Shown here: one piece after another, positions 1-8,119 of the stretch
How positions within the stretch are numbered: position 1 is the stretch's first letter
Layout of the letters: each line of letters starts with the position of its first letter
Source of the DNA: Desulfitobacterium_A sp035539115
Lineage (GTDB): Bacteria; Bacillota; Desulfitobacteriia; Desulfitobacteriales; Desulfitobacteriaceae
Assembly (NCBI RefSeq): GCF_035539115.1
Contig: NZ_DATLJA010000011.1
Location: 4,498-68,497, forward strand
DNA: 64,000 bases
Direction: 5' to 3'
Program-made: the position numbers and the translations under genes
The notes under the pieces: model-generated
What the model was told of the DNA's origin: nothing
Seen by the model: the letters and a program-made list of their open reading frames with translations, nothing else
Database searches by the model: none

Positions 1-2
1 TG

Positions 3-128
3 TATCTGTTTTCAAAAATTACAGTAGGTGACGACCCGGTAAAACAATGGAATGGAATAGCGATAGTTGTTTTTCTGACCTATATTTCTATCCCTTTATT
101 TACAATAATCATAGGCGAACGACGCTAA
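3..128 (+). CDS. C-terminal fragment of a membrane protein cut by the window edge
   Basis: An open frame enters from the left edge and ends with TAA at 126-128. It encodes 41 residues with a hydrophobic stretch (IAIVVFLTYISIPLFTIII) followed by a short basic tail (GERR), which looks like a final transmembrane helix with a cytoplasmic end. The family cannot be told from so little. The next recognisable item is a TetR remnant on the other strand. Confidence 0.45.
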   Translation, partial: YLFSKITVGDDPVKQWNGIAIVVFLTYISIPLFTIIIGERR

Positions 129-219
129 AAATTGCGGCATACCATTTGTCTACAGGAATTTTCACTGGCTTTTAGATCCTTTCTTCAACTAATTTATGGC
201 TATTTTGCCCCGGTTTGTT

Positions 220-420
220 TCATAAACTTCCCTTTAATAAGGTTTTGAGCATATTATTTATTAACTGTTCCTGATTGACAAAAGGAAACTTGGGGTTAGT
301 GATTATCAGAGACACCAGACCGTGAAGTCCCGCCCACATGGTTTGGTTTCTGATCCAGTTTATAATTATCTTGAGGTTATAACATGTTTTGATAGAGCAT
401 GCAGTTTCAGCTTGTTCATG
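220..420 (-). pseudogene. TetR-family regulator, C-terminal remnant
   Basis: The minus strand reads about 66 codons, ending at TGA 222-220, that contain IRNQTMWAGLHGLVSLIIT. The W-A-x-L-H-G-L-V-S-L motif is typical of the ligand-binding C-terminal domain of TetR regulators. An in-frame stop lies directly upstream and no HTH or start codon follows, so the N-terminal half is gone. It is a decayed gene. The assignment rests on one motif seen by eye. Confidence 0.6.
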
Positions 421-699
421 TTATTTAATGGAATTTTAACAGGTAATTACTAATAATTGTAGAATAGGATATTAGAGTAAAGATAATAGAGATTTTATTG
501 TAGAAGACAAAGAGAAGAAAAAAATTAAAACGATCATATAAGGGATCTACAACAGGTGAATCTCTAGCTGCTTTTAACCCCTTACCATTGCCGAGAAAAG
601 CCCCTAGTATTAAGTGTGATCTAGGTGAAAAAGTTATTGTAGTATCCGTCGAGTAAATTGAGTATTTTGAATAAGAAAGTAAAGTGAGGTAGGGATTGA
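421..699. other. Intergenic, no supported gene
   Basis: This stretch is AT-rich with no convincing gene. A basic open frame of about 50 codons (roughly 507-656, plus strand, ending TAA) has no start codon and no recognised family. I see no RNA gene or strong hairpin. Confidence 0.4.
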
Positions 700-936
700 A
701 TGAATCCGTTCAATGTCATAAGTGTTTTAGAGACTTTGTTCTTTATCGCATGGATCGGAATTGCCCTTACTAATGCTATAAACCCATACTGGGCTTGGAA
801 AATAACAGACAGTTGGAGAGCCACAAAAGAACCTCCTCAGTCGTATTTCTTTATTCGGCGTATAGGAGGCATAGTGTTCTCAGTTATTGGAATCGGTTTT
901 TCCGTTCTCGTACTAACTATGTATTGGAAGCGGTAG
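700..936 (+). CDS. Small membrane protein, DUF6199-like
   Basis: A 78-residue protein with two hydrophobic segments (about residues 8-28 and 52-74). Between them is a polar loop with NPYWAWKITDSWRATKEPP followed by RRIGGI. The order of an N-P-x-W start to the loop, an E-P/P-P turn and an R-R-I-G-G second helix resembles the DUF6199 family of Bacillota, whose function is unknown. It starts at ATG 700 behind a weak AGGTAGGG purine run. No operon partner is evident: the next gene begins 140 bases on. Confidence 0.5.
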   Translation: MNPFNVISVLETLFFIAWIGIALTNAINPYWAWKITDSWRATKEPPQSYFFIRRIGGIVFSVIGIGFSVLVLTMYWKR

Positions 937-1076
937 CTAGAGAATACATTTCAGGGTAGAGTCGTTTCCAAGTGAAAAAGTATAAAATTTGATATTACGC
1001 TACTAGAGTGGTTGGTCCTTTAAAGGCTAACTCCCTAGAATTATGTTCTAGGAGAAAACCAAAGGAGGAATTGACC

Positions 1077-1580
1077 TTGCATAAAATAGCTCAACTTTCC
1101 TGTAAAATTCTTGGTCTTTACACAATAGTAAACAGTATAACTGGTTTGTCCACAATCGTACTCATGCCTCAAGGAACACCAGGCATTCTAAGGATGATAT
1201 TTCCCAGTATAGTCCAAGCGATAGTTGGTTTGTTACTGTGGCTATTTGCAGATACCATAGCAAGCCTAATGATAACCCAAGACAATGTAATTACACACGT
1301 TCCCGCACCTACAAAAAACACTGGTCACCAAATAGCATTCTCTGTCCTCGGTTTGTACTTTATCGGAACTGCATTACCAAAGCTAGTCTCAGCCATTTTA
1401 ACTGTCTTATCTACTCCGCCCCAAATACAAATTGCACAACCTTCAATCACATATCGATTATTAGTAGAGTCAATCATCCAATTAGTTGTAGGCTTGATAG
1501 TTTTTCTGGGGTCTAACGGCTTAGTCGGTCTATTAAACACCCTGAGAAATGCAGGTCTCCCGAAAGATAACATTGAATAA
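1077..1580 (+). CDS. Integral membrane protein of unknown function
   Basis: I start this at TTG 1077 because a strong AAAGGAGG lies at 1061-1068, 8 bases upstream. The longer GTG-started frame from 1008 would run through that site. The 167-residue product has four hydrophobic segments arranged as two similar pairs: KILGLYTIVNSITGLSTIVL with IVQAIVGLLLWLFAD, then FSVLGLYFIGTALPKLVSAIL with IIQLVVGLIVFLGSNGLVGL. This suggests an internal duplication of a two-helix unit. I do not recognise the family. Confidence 0.55.
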   Translation: MHKIAQLSCKILGLYTIVNSITGLSTIVLMPQGTPGILRMIFPSIVQAIVGLLLWLFADTIASLMITQDNVITHVPAPTKNTGHQIAFSVLGLYFIGTALPKLVSAILTVLSTPPQIQIAQPSITYRLLVESIIQLVVGLIVFLGSNGLVGLLNTLRNAGLPKDNIE

Positions 1581-1620
1581 ACTAAGAGTTGATAACGTAG
1601 ATGAGAAGAAGGTGAAGACA

Positions 1621-1755
1621 ATGTTTTTTAAAGGTGGGGTAAAATTGGAAAGTAAGGATTTGAAAGTAGTCCTAAACTCCATCATGGGCATTCCTCACTT
1701 CAAAGTAGGCGACACACTCTCTTTAGTAAAACAGCCCTCTCACAGTGGGTTGTGA
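1621..1755 (+). CDS. Small hypothetical protein
   Basis: A short frame of 44 residues starting at ATG 1621 behind GAAGGTGAAG. The sequence is soluble-looking (KDLKVVLNSIMGIPHFKVGD, then a short tail). No family is recognised. It sits in a run of three small orphan frames of the same strand. It could be real or chance coding. Confidence 0.3.
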   Translation: MFFKGGVKLESKDLKVVLNSIMGIPHFKVGDTLSLVKQPSHSGL

Positions 1756-1845
1756 CTAGAGCAGAACAGCGTATTGAGTATTGAAGCTAAAGTCTCGCTG
1801 ATGCAGCAGAAGTTGTCCTATTTCTTCTATTGGGAGGAAGGTAAA

Positions 1846-2136
1846 ATGAACAATAATGTAGCAATAATTGAGGAAGTTTATGATATCGTTTTACATGAAG
1901 TACCATCATCTCTTCACAGATGGGGTAGAATAGTGTGGATTCAAGACATTGAAGTTGGGGCTAAGGGTAAATTCCTGTTTTTTGAAGATGGGGTTTCCAA
2001 AGTTACTAACCTTAGCCGGATAACGAATGTGATAAGAACCTTAAACAGTTTAGAGATTCATACGCAAAGGAGTATTTATAAACTGAGGATTTTGACGGGT
2101 GAATCATATAGAACTGTAGAAAATCGTATGTTCTGA
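1846..2136 (+). CDS. Hypothetical protein, 96 residues
   Basis: I prefer ATG 1846 because GGGAGGAAGG lies just upstream; a longer frame opens at 1774 without a good site. The product is a mixed alpha/beta soluble protein with RWGRIVWIQDIE and FFEDGVSKVTNLSRI segments and no membrane helix or known motif. No family recognised. A purine-rich start site and a clean stop favour a real gene. Confidence 0.45.
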   Translation: MNNNVAIIEEVYDIVLHEVPSSLHRWGRIVWIQDIEVGAKGKFLFFEDGVSKVTNLSRITNVIRTLNSLEIHTQRSIYKLRILTGESYRTVENRMF

Positions 2137-2283
2137 AGGACATTCACCGGAACTGTCGAAATATCTTTGATAAGAAGACGAGCTAGTATACATCTTAGAG
2201 TTGCCGAGAAGACTTGCCTTGAACATAGACTGGAAATTCTATGACACGTAAGATAGTTGTTATCTACGCAGAGGAGGTATGAT

Positions 2284-2625
2284 GTGCACGAAATGTCCTT
2301 GATGGGAGGAGTATTCGAGGTTATTGAAAAGATCCTTCCTCAGTATGATGTAAAGCGAGTACTGCAGGTTAAACTCAAAGTCGGAGAACTCACGAATGCA
2401 GAACCGGATGCCTTGCTTATGGCATTTGAAGCTTATAGCAAGGATACCCTATGTGAAGGAGCGGAGCTGATCGTGGAGCGCATTGCTTTGCGCGGTCGCT
2501 GCCGAAATTGTCATCATGAGTTTACCGTGAAAACGATGATTTTTCTCTGTCCAAACTGCGGTGATACCAGTATTGAAGTGATTCAAGGAGAGGAACTTTT
2601 AATTGAGAGTCTGGAGGTTGAATAA
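2284..2625 (+). CDS. hypA: Hydrogenase nickel incorporation protein HypA
   Basis: HypA carries nickel to the [NiFe] hydrogenase large subunit together with HypB. The start is GTG 2284, preceded by GAGGAGG (2271-2277). This start gives the required N-terminus M-H-E-M-S-L, whose His2 is a nickel ligand; the longer frame upstream would bury it. A zinc site is formed by CRNC and CPNC about 19 residues apart. The 113-residue length is normal for HypA. hypB begins immediately after the stop, so the two are translationally coupled. Confidence 0.95.
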   Translation: MHEMSLMGGVFEVIEKILPQYDVKRVLQVKLKVGELTNAEPDALLMAFEAYSKDTLCEGAELIVERIALRGRCRNCHHEFTVKTMIFLCPNCGDTSIEVIQGEELLIESLEVE

Positions 2626-3306
2626 ATGGAATCAAGTCGTCGTCAAATTGAAGTGATGGCTAATTTACTGGGTTCAAATGATGTGCAGGCTGAAGTAAAC
2701 CGTGCCCATTTTCGCAAGCATCATTGTTTAGCCATTAATGTTATGGGCTCGCCGGGAGCAGGAAAAACGTCACTTCTAGAGAAGTCTTTGCCCCATTTAT
2801 GCGCGGATCTGCAGGTGGGGGTTATCGAGGGAGATATCTTTACAAGTAAAGATGCGGATCGTATTGCCGTTTACCAGGTTCCGGTCATTCAGATTAATAC
2901 GGGTGGCGATTGCCATCTTGACAGTAAAATGATAAGTAAGGTTTTACCGGAATTTGATTGGAAAGCCATGGATCTCATGGTTATAGAAAATGTCGGTAAC
3001 CTCGTTTGCCCGGCTGACTTTGATTTAGGAGAAGCATTTAGGGTCATAGTTTTGAGTATTGTGGAGGGGGATGACAAGCCAGCCAAATATCCCGTGATCT
3101 TCCGCAATGCTAAAGCAGTTGTGTTAAATAAGATGGACCTTGAGGCGTTGACTGACGTGAATATGGAGAACATGAAACATGATATCCTAGCCATAAATCC
3201 GGACATTCAGATTTTTGAGGTATCTTGTCGTAATGGAAATGGTCTTCAAGCATGGATCAGTTGGTTAAGTCAAGAAGTCAAGGGCTATCAGGAAAATATG
3301 ATTTGA
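2626..3306 (+). CDS. hypB: Hydrogenase nickel incorporation GTPase HypB
   Basis: HypB is the GTPase that drives nickel delivery to hydrogenase. The 226-residue protein has a P-loop GSPGAGKTS at residues 41-49, the ENVGNLVCP segment carrying the metal-site Cys, and the NKMD guanine-specificity motif. It lacks the His-rich N-terminal nickel-storage stretch and the N-terminal CxxCGC motif found in some HypBs, so it is a plain catalytic form. ATG directly abuts the hypA stop. The pair is separated from hypFCDE by the structural operon on the other strand. Confidence 0.95.
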   Translation: MESSRRQIEVMANLLGSNDVQAEVNRAHFRKHHCLAINVMGSPGAGKTSLLEKSLPHLCADLQVGVIEGDIFTSKDADRIAVYQVPVIQINTGGDCHLDSKMISKVLPEFDWKAMDLMVIENVGNLVCPADFDLGEAFRVIVLSIVEGDDKPAKYPVIFRNAKAVVLNKMDLEALTDVNMENMKHDILAINPDIQIFEVSCRNGNGLQAWISWLSQEVKGYQENMI

Positions 3307-3483
3307 GTCTTTAATAGCCAATCAGCCATCGAAACCTTTTTCAGACTTTGTTAATACAATTCCTTGAATCCGGGGGTAAATCAAGCCAAGAAATCAATCA
3401 CAAACTTCCCATGTCTCGACGTCGTACTTACTTAATACTAGTTAATACCTAATTGATAACCACTCTAATGCAGAAGAGGGCTG

Positions 3484-3924
3484 ATGTTCTTGCTAAATGT
3501 CAAGTTTACAAAAATCCGAACCCAAGCTTTACACGGAATTCGCCATTTCCTAGATTTAATGATCTTGGTTCTCCTCATTCTGGGAATCATGAGCTTTGTA
3601 GGTAAGTGGTTGTTTCCTCTTTTTATCCATATGAATGGTTTCTTTGATTCCTTCTATCCGATGATCGATCAACTTTTTCTGATCATTGTTATGCTGGAAA
3701 TTGCCGATGTCCTCCACAAAGTTTCCCCAGTCCGCCTCATGGATATCTTGTTGACCATTCTGGTGCGAAAGATTATTGTCATCCAAGAAAATAACGTGCT
3801 GTGGCTCGATGTCAGTATGTTCGCCCTCGTAGCCGTGGTTCGTCTAGCCTGGACCAAATGGATTTCCGGTTCAAACACATATTGTTCAGATAGTGAACAA
3901 ACCGATGAGCGTGAAATGAGATAG
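3484..3924 (+). CDS. PsiE-like membrane protein
   Basis: A 146-residue protein with four predicted membrane segments: LDLMILVLLILGIMSFVGKW, LIIVMLEIADVL, MDILLTILVRKIIVI, and MFALVAVVRLAWT. The pattern, with an E in the second helix and a basic residue near the last, fits the phosphate-starvation-inducible E family (PsiE), whose function is unknown. It is convergent with the hydrogenase operon and shares the long hairpin that follows. Confidence in the family name is moderate. Confidence 0.6.
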   Translation: MFLLNVKFTKIRTQALHGIRHFLDLMILVLLILGIMSFVGKWLFPLFIHMNGFFDSFYPMIDQLFLIIVMLEIADVLHKVSPVRLMDILLTILVRKIIVIQENNVLWLDVSMFALVAVVRLAWTKWISGSNTYCSDSEQTDEREMR

Positions 3925-3995
3925 CAATTTTTGGTATTGTGTAGGAGCCGCCATGCAGTTGGAGGCTTCAAACCAGTTAATTAAGACCATTGTTT

Positions 3996-4060
3996 ATATT
4001 AGACAAAAGACACAAAGAAGTACATGGTTAATGTACTTCTTTGTGTCTTTTGTCTAATAT
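3996..4060. terminator. 30-bp perfect inverted repeat, likely bidirectional terminator
   Basis: The arms 3996-4025 and 4031-4060 are exact reverse complements over 30 bases, with a 5-base loop GGTTA. It lies between the convergent psiE-like gene and the hydrogenase operon. Arms contain A and T runs on both sides, so it could end transcription from both directions. The length is unusual for a plain terminator. Confidence 0.8.
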
Positions 4061-4097
4061 TTAATAAATCATGTTATCTGATTTCCAAACGGGGTCT

Positions 4098-4607
4098 TTA
4101 AGGGTTATCAGACTGAAGATCCGAGGTAAATTTCCCTTCGCGCTGTATGGAGTCAATCTCATTCAGAACAAATTCGGTAAGGCGGGGAAATAGAGCTTGG
4201 ATTTCCGGGCTAATGTCCATTCCCCATTCTAAACTTTTGGGCTGAACACCAAAAATTAAGGTTTGTGGGGCCTGCCCGAGTACTTTGGCCATGGCAAGTA
4301 CCTCAATAATTCCGATTTGGTGAAAGGAAACTTCGTACTGTTCAGGAAAAACTTGAAGATCCCCTGGTTGAAAGCGAAACAGTGCTCCTGGCTCAGTCTT
4401 CGCGTTGACTGCGTCAACAATGATCAGAAAGTCGACTTCTTGAATCTGATAAATGAGTTCAAGTCCAGCCGTACCGCCTTCAAGCAATTCCACATTTTCA
4501 GGAAGAGGTTTTTTAGCCAGTTCATCCAAAAAGCGAACTCCTAAACCTTCATCAGATAAGAGGATGTTTCCTACCCCCATTACCATAATTCGAGGTGAAT
4601 CCATCAT
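4098..4607 (-). CDS. hyaD: [NiFe] hydrogenase maturation endopeptidase (HyaD/HybD type)
   Basis: This protease trims the C-terminal tail of the large subunit after nickel insertion. The ATG at 4607-4605 overlaps the TAA of the cytochrome b gene by one base (TAATG), behind GAAGGAA. The 169-residue protein opens with MVMGVGNILLSDEGLGV, which carries the conserved GxGN and the DEG acidic nickel-binding residue. It also has IIVDAVNA and SFHQIG, matching the other two nickel ligands (Asp, His) of HybD. It is the last gene of the structural operon. Confidence 0.93.
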   Translation of the reverse strand: MMDSPRIMVMGVGNILLSDEGLGVRFLDELAKKPLPENVELLEGGTAGLELIYQIQEVDFLIIVDAVNAKTEPGALFRFQPGDLQVFPEQYEVSFHQIGIIEVLAMAKVLGQAPQTLIFGVQPKSLEWGMDISPEIQALFPRLTEFVLNEIDSIQREGKFTSDLQSDNP

Positions 4608-5191
4608 TACATTTCCTTCTTTTGTTGAGTTTTCCCCAAAAACATCAGCAAGAACATTTCGTAGGCTTCCGTGAAGACGAGATAAACATGGACGGCGATA
4701 ATCGCGATAAATAGCCACATGACAACATAATGAATTCCGCGAACGGCAGCAAGTCCTCCAATAGAGGTCGCTAGACTACCCAATTTTTCAGGTCGATAAA
4801 GAATCAAACCGGTAATGGCCTGAAAGACGGTGAGGAGGGGCAACGCAAGATAGGCTAATTTTTGAAGCGGATTATATTTCCCGGTCCTGGGATGCTTACC
4901 CATAAACAGATAATACTTGATTTGAGGCCAAAACGTTTCAATATCTTGTTTCGTCAGGAGAAATGTGTCATAGTCTTTATATTTGCCCAAAATAGCATAA
5001 TAAAAACGGACAATCCCATTAATGATCAACAAATACATAAAGATAAAATGGAGATTACGGACTAAATTCATGGGTACTCCAGGGAAGGGAGAATGAATCA
5101 GCAAACCCGTAGTAATGAGAACCAGAAAATTAATGAGATTGATAAAGTGACTGAGACGGTCAAACAAGGGGTGGTCGAGTGGATTTGCCAT
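4607..5191 (-). CDS. hyaC: Hydrogenase cytochrome b subunit (HyaC-like)
   Basis: This is the diheme membrane anchor that passes electrons from the hydrogenase small subunit to the quinone pool. The start is ATG 5191 (MANPLDHP), behind AAAGGAGG; a longer frame overlaps the large-subunit gene and is rejected. The 194-residue protein has four membrane helices with His residues placed as heme ligands (HFIN, LHFIFMYLLIINGIVRF, GIHYVVMWLFIAIIAVHVYLVF). It ends in a charged tail and overlaps the protease gene. Confidence 0.9.
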   Translation of the reverse strand: MANPLDHPLFDRLSHFINLINFLVLITTGLLIHSPFPGVPMNLVRNLHFIFMYLLIINGIVRFYYAILGKYKDYDTFLLTKQDIETFWPQIKYYLFMGKHPRTGKYNPLQKLAYLALPLLTVFQAITGLILYRPEKLGSLATSIGGLAAVRGIHYVVMWLFIAIIAVHVYLVFTEAYEMFLLMFLGKTQQKKEM

Positions 5192-5208
5192 GAATTTTTC
5201 CTCCTTTT

Positions 5209-6771
5209 CTACCAGCCGATTTGGTATTTCTTGATATCGTTGGTTACTGGATCGATCAGGTGGATTGCACAAGCAAGGCAGGGATCCAAGGAACGGACGA
5301 CCCGGACGACGTTGACAGGATTATCAGGGTCGGGAACAGGTACGCCGATTAAGGCTTGTTCAACCGGACCACGAATTCCTTGATCATCTCTTGGCGAGAA
5401 ATTCCAAGTCGTTGGAACAACCATTTGATAATTCGCGATTTTATGATCTTCGATTTTTATAAAGTGGCCGAGTGAACCCCGAGCAGCTTCAGTCATGCCT
5501 GCACCCTGCCCAGTGGCTGGAGCGTCCCAATGCTCAGTATCATGAATCCGGAAATTCTTCAATCCCATTTCTTTCTCAAGGGCATCGCACCAATTTAACA
5601 ATTCTTTAGAGAGAAGAAGGGTTTCATAAGCACGTGCAGCATGCCGTGCTACGGCACCAGGTTTGATATTATACTTTGTCAAAATATCCATGAGGCCTTT
5701 CGGCTTCATCACGAGCATACGCGCAAGAGGTCCGACTTCCATCGGCTTTCCATCGTAACGCGGGGCTTTTACAAAGGTATAGGCATCCTTTTTATCAAGA
5801 TCAGGGATCGTATCCTCAGTATAGGGGGTTTTGCCATTTGCGCTTGCTTTATACCACGAGTATTGAACATCTTCAGTGATTTTAGCTTCAGAAATAGGTA
5901 AGACCTTGTTTAAATCACCATCCATCAGGATGCCTGCTTTAAGAAATAAATCTTTTCCTTCATCGTCTCGGGCATAGCCGCCATACGAAAGATAGTTGGG
6001 GCTGCCTCCACCGATACCTGCCTGAGCTAAGGGCAAAAGGGGACCCGTACCAAAGGTTAACACATCGGTTAAATAGACTTTTTCAATAAAATCAATCTGT
6101 TCTAGGAGCAGGGAACGATATTGTTCGACTGTTTCAATGGTAGGAAGCATTGTTACGCCACCCACGATAATCGAAGATTGGTGGGGCTGTTTGCCGGCAA
6201 AAAGAGCGGACATTTTCTTGGCTTTGGCTTGCATTTCCAAAGCTTTAAGATAGTGGGCGACAGACATCGTTACCAACTCTGGATCATTGACACTGAACTC
6301 ATCCGGTTTGTAGCGGGGTGTTAAAGGGGCTGTATCTCCTGCTGCAACAAGTTTTAGGACCTTATCCTTAACGGCAAGAAGACCGGCGTCTTTTCCTTGA
6401 TATTGAGCAATAGCCATGATATCGATGTAATCGAGGGCACTTAAGTGATAGAAATGGAGCACATGGTCATGCAACCACATCGCACCAATGATCAGGTTGC
6501 GGATAATTCGTCCGCCCGCGGGAACTTTTGCGCCAAAGGCTGCGTCCAAGGCTAAGGAAGATGCCCAGCCATGCGCTCCTGCGCAAACGCCGCAAACCCG
6601 TTCTGTGACATACGTTGCATCTCGGGGATCACGGCCACGGAGCATAGGCTCAATTCCACGGTACATCGTTCCGATGACATGGGCATCAGAAACTTTGTTA
6701 TTCTCAACTTCTACTTCAATCCGTAAGTGTCCTTCAATGCGTGTTAAGGGATCGACAACGATCTTTGCCAT
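5209..6771 (-). CDS. hyaB: [NiFe] hydrogenase large subunit, group 1 uptake type
   Basis: This is the catalytic subunit of a membrane-bound H2-oxidising enzyme. The 520 residues contain the L1 motif RVCGVC (Cys60 and Cys63) and the L2 motif DPCLACAIH (Cys498 and Cys501), which together hold the NiFe site. A 16-residue C-terminal extension after His504 is the expected target of the downstream protease. The gene follows the small subunit with one base between stop and start, so they are co-translated. It has no signal peptide and would be exported with the Tat-signal-bearing small subunit. Confidence 0.97.
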   Translation of the reverse strand: MAKIVVDPLTRIEGHLRIEVEVENNKVSDAHVIGTMYRGIEPMLRGRDPRDATYVTERVCGVCAGAHGWASSLALDAAFGAKVPAGGRIIRNLIIGAMWLHDHVLHFYHLSALDYIDIMAIAQYQGKDAGLLAVKDKVLKLVAAGDTAPLTPRYKPDEFSVNDPELVTMSVAHYLKALEMQAKAKKMSALFAGKQPHQSSIIVGGVTMLPTIETVEQYRSLLLEQIDFIEKVYLTDVLTFGTGPLLPLAQAGIGGGSPNYLSYGGYARDDEGKDLFLKAGILMDGDLNKVLPISEAKITEDVQYSWYKASANGKTPYTEDTIPDLDKKDAYTFVKAPRYDGKPMEVGPLARMLVMKPKGLMDILTKYNIKPGAVARHAARAYETLLLSKELLNWCDALEKEMGLKNFRIHDTEHWDAPATGQGAGMTEAARGSLGHFIKIEDHKIANYQMVVPTTWNFSPRDDQGIRGPVEQALIGVPVPDPDNPVNVVRVVRSLDPCLACAIHLIDPVTNDIKKYQIGW

Positions 6772-6772
6772 C

Positions 6773-7849
6773 TTACATATCCTCCTTGTGGCCTTGCTTT
6801 TTCAGTCTACCGCTCGCGGCTGTGGCAATTAAGTGCACGCCGATACCTACTGCGGCAGCCCCTCCGACAGTTTTTCCAACGGTATCAGCATTAACCTGAC
6901 CAATGCCCGGCAACTTAAAGTTTTCTTGTTTTGAATATAACGGGCTAAATTCTTGGTAAAAGTTTTTTTCAGAACAACCTGAACAGGGAGAGCCAGCATT
7001 AATACAGAAGTTGGTGTTGTCATTCCACCATACTTGGGCACAGTCAGTATAAGTCTTCGGACCTTTGCAGCCTTTTAAAATGAGGCAATACTCTTTTTGA
7101 AGGGGGTCGTTCCAATCGGTGAGGTATTCTCCGTTTTCAAAATGACCGCGCCGTGGGCAGTTATCATGCAACAACGTTCCGTAGAATGCCAGTGGGCGGT
7201 TTTGTTGATCAAGCGGCGGAACCTTCTGATAGGTCAAGTAATAGAGGATAGTACCCATTAAGGTTGTGGGTTTGACAGGACAACAGGGAAGATTAATCAA
7301 GGGGGTACTAATCCCTTCTGCTTTAAGGATTTCTGATACCCCGACGGCGCCTGTTGCACAAGCACCAGGAATTCCCCCCCCTTCGGAGGCACAACTCCCT
7401 ACGGCGATAATCACCCGAGCTTTTTGGGCAGCCTCGATCAGGGTTTTGCGGAAAGGTTTTCCTCCGACCATACAATAACGGTCTTCTTTGGAAGGAACGG
7501 AACCCTCTACGACAAGGATGAAATTATCCTTGAGTGCTTCTTGATAAGCTTCTTCGGACTTATTTCCTGATCCGGCCATAATGGTTTCATGATAACGGAG
7601 TGAGATCATGTCGAGAATGAGTTCGGCTGCCGATGGATTCAACGAGGCAATTGTTGATTCTGTGCATCCTGTACAATCCATACCTTCCAACCAGATAACT
7701 GGGGGTTTTTCTAGTGCTTGTTCCATAGCATTGGCCGCTTGCGGGACAAAAAGCTCAGGTAATCCAAGTGCCGCAATAGTTGCTCCAATTAACTTCATGA
7801 AGTCACGGCGAGAAACCCCTTTGGCGTTGAGTAAATTTAAATTCCCCAT
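6773..7849 (-). CDS. hyaA: [NiFe] hydrogenase small subunit with Tat signal
   Basis: This is the electron-transfer subunit with three Fe-S clusters. The 358-residue protein starts with a twin-arginine signal (SRRDFMKLIGA, residues about 13-23) and ends with a hydrophobic C-terminal anchor (VGGAAAVGIGVHLIATAA). Cluster ligands are visible: MDCTGCTES, GSCASEGG and LPCCPVKP for the proximal cluster, LHDNCPRRGHFE with CLILKGC for the distal one, and NFCINAGSPCSGC for the medial one. It is first in the operon (small, large, cytochrome b, protease), which is divergent from hypFCDE. RBS is GAGGTG. Confidence 0.97.
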   Translation of the reverse strand: MGNLNLLNAKGVSRRDFMKLIGATIAALGLPELFVPQAANAMEQALEKPPVIWLEGMDCTGCTESTIASLNPSAAELILDMISLRYHETIMAGSGNKSEEAYQEALKDNFILVVEGSVPSKEDRYCMVGGKPFRKTLIEAAQKARVIIAVGSCASEGGGIPGACATGAVGVSEILKAEGISTPLINLPCCPVKPTTLMGTILYYLTYQKVPPLDQQNRPLAFYGTLLHDNCPRRGHFENGEYLTDWNDPLQKEYCLILKGCKGPKTYTDCAQVWWNDNTNFCINAGSPCSGCSEKNFYQEFSPLYSKQENFKLPGIGQVNADTVGKTVGGAAAVGIGVHLIATAASGRLKKQGHKEDM

Positions 7850-8119
7850 AATTAGTAGAACACCTCCTGAATATGTGTTAACTCTAGCTTGTGAAAGTTA
7901 GAATAATGAGAATCTTCTTATACTTATCTTTTTTCTATTCGTGGCAAAAGCCAATTTCCCTGCTTGTTGTAGAAAAATATTCCGAGATGCTCTAGAAATT
8001 TAATGTTTCGATTTAATTGTATTTCTATAATCTACTAAATAATTATCATATTCCTTGAAGAACATAGAGCATTGCGTGTAGAATAGTAGGTATAATTTAG
8101 AGAATTAGGGGGGGATGCG
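7850..8119. promoter_or_regulatory. Divergent promoter region of hydrogenase and hypFCDE operons
   Basis: These 270 bases separate the hydA-type operon (leftward) from hypF (rightward) and must hold both promoters. A TATAAT at 8091-8096 lies 24 bases before the hypF start and is a good -10 candidate, but no well-spaced -35 is clear. The block is AT-rich from about 7900 to 8090. I could not identify a convincing FNR- or Rex-like palindrome by eye. Confidence 0.4.

Noticed and set aside
5641..6832. Several plus-strand open frames inside the hydrogenase genes
   Set aside because: They are antisense shadows of the large and small subunit genes; no RBS and no family motifs.
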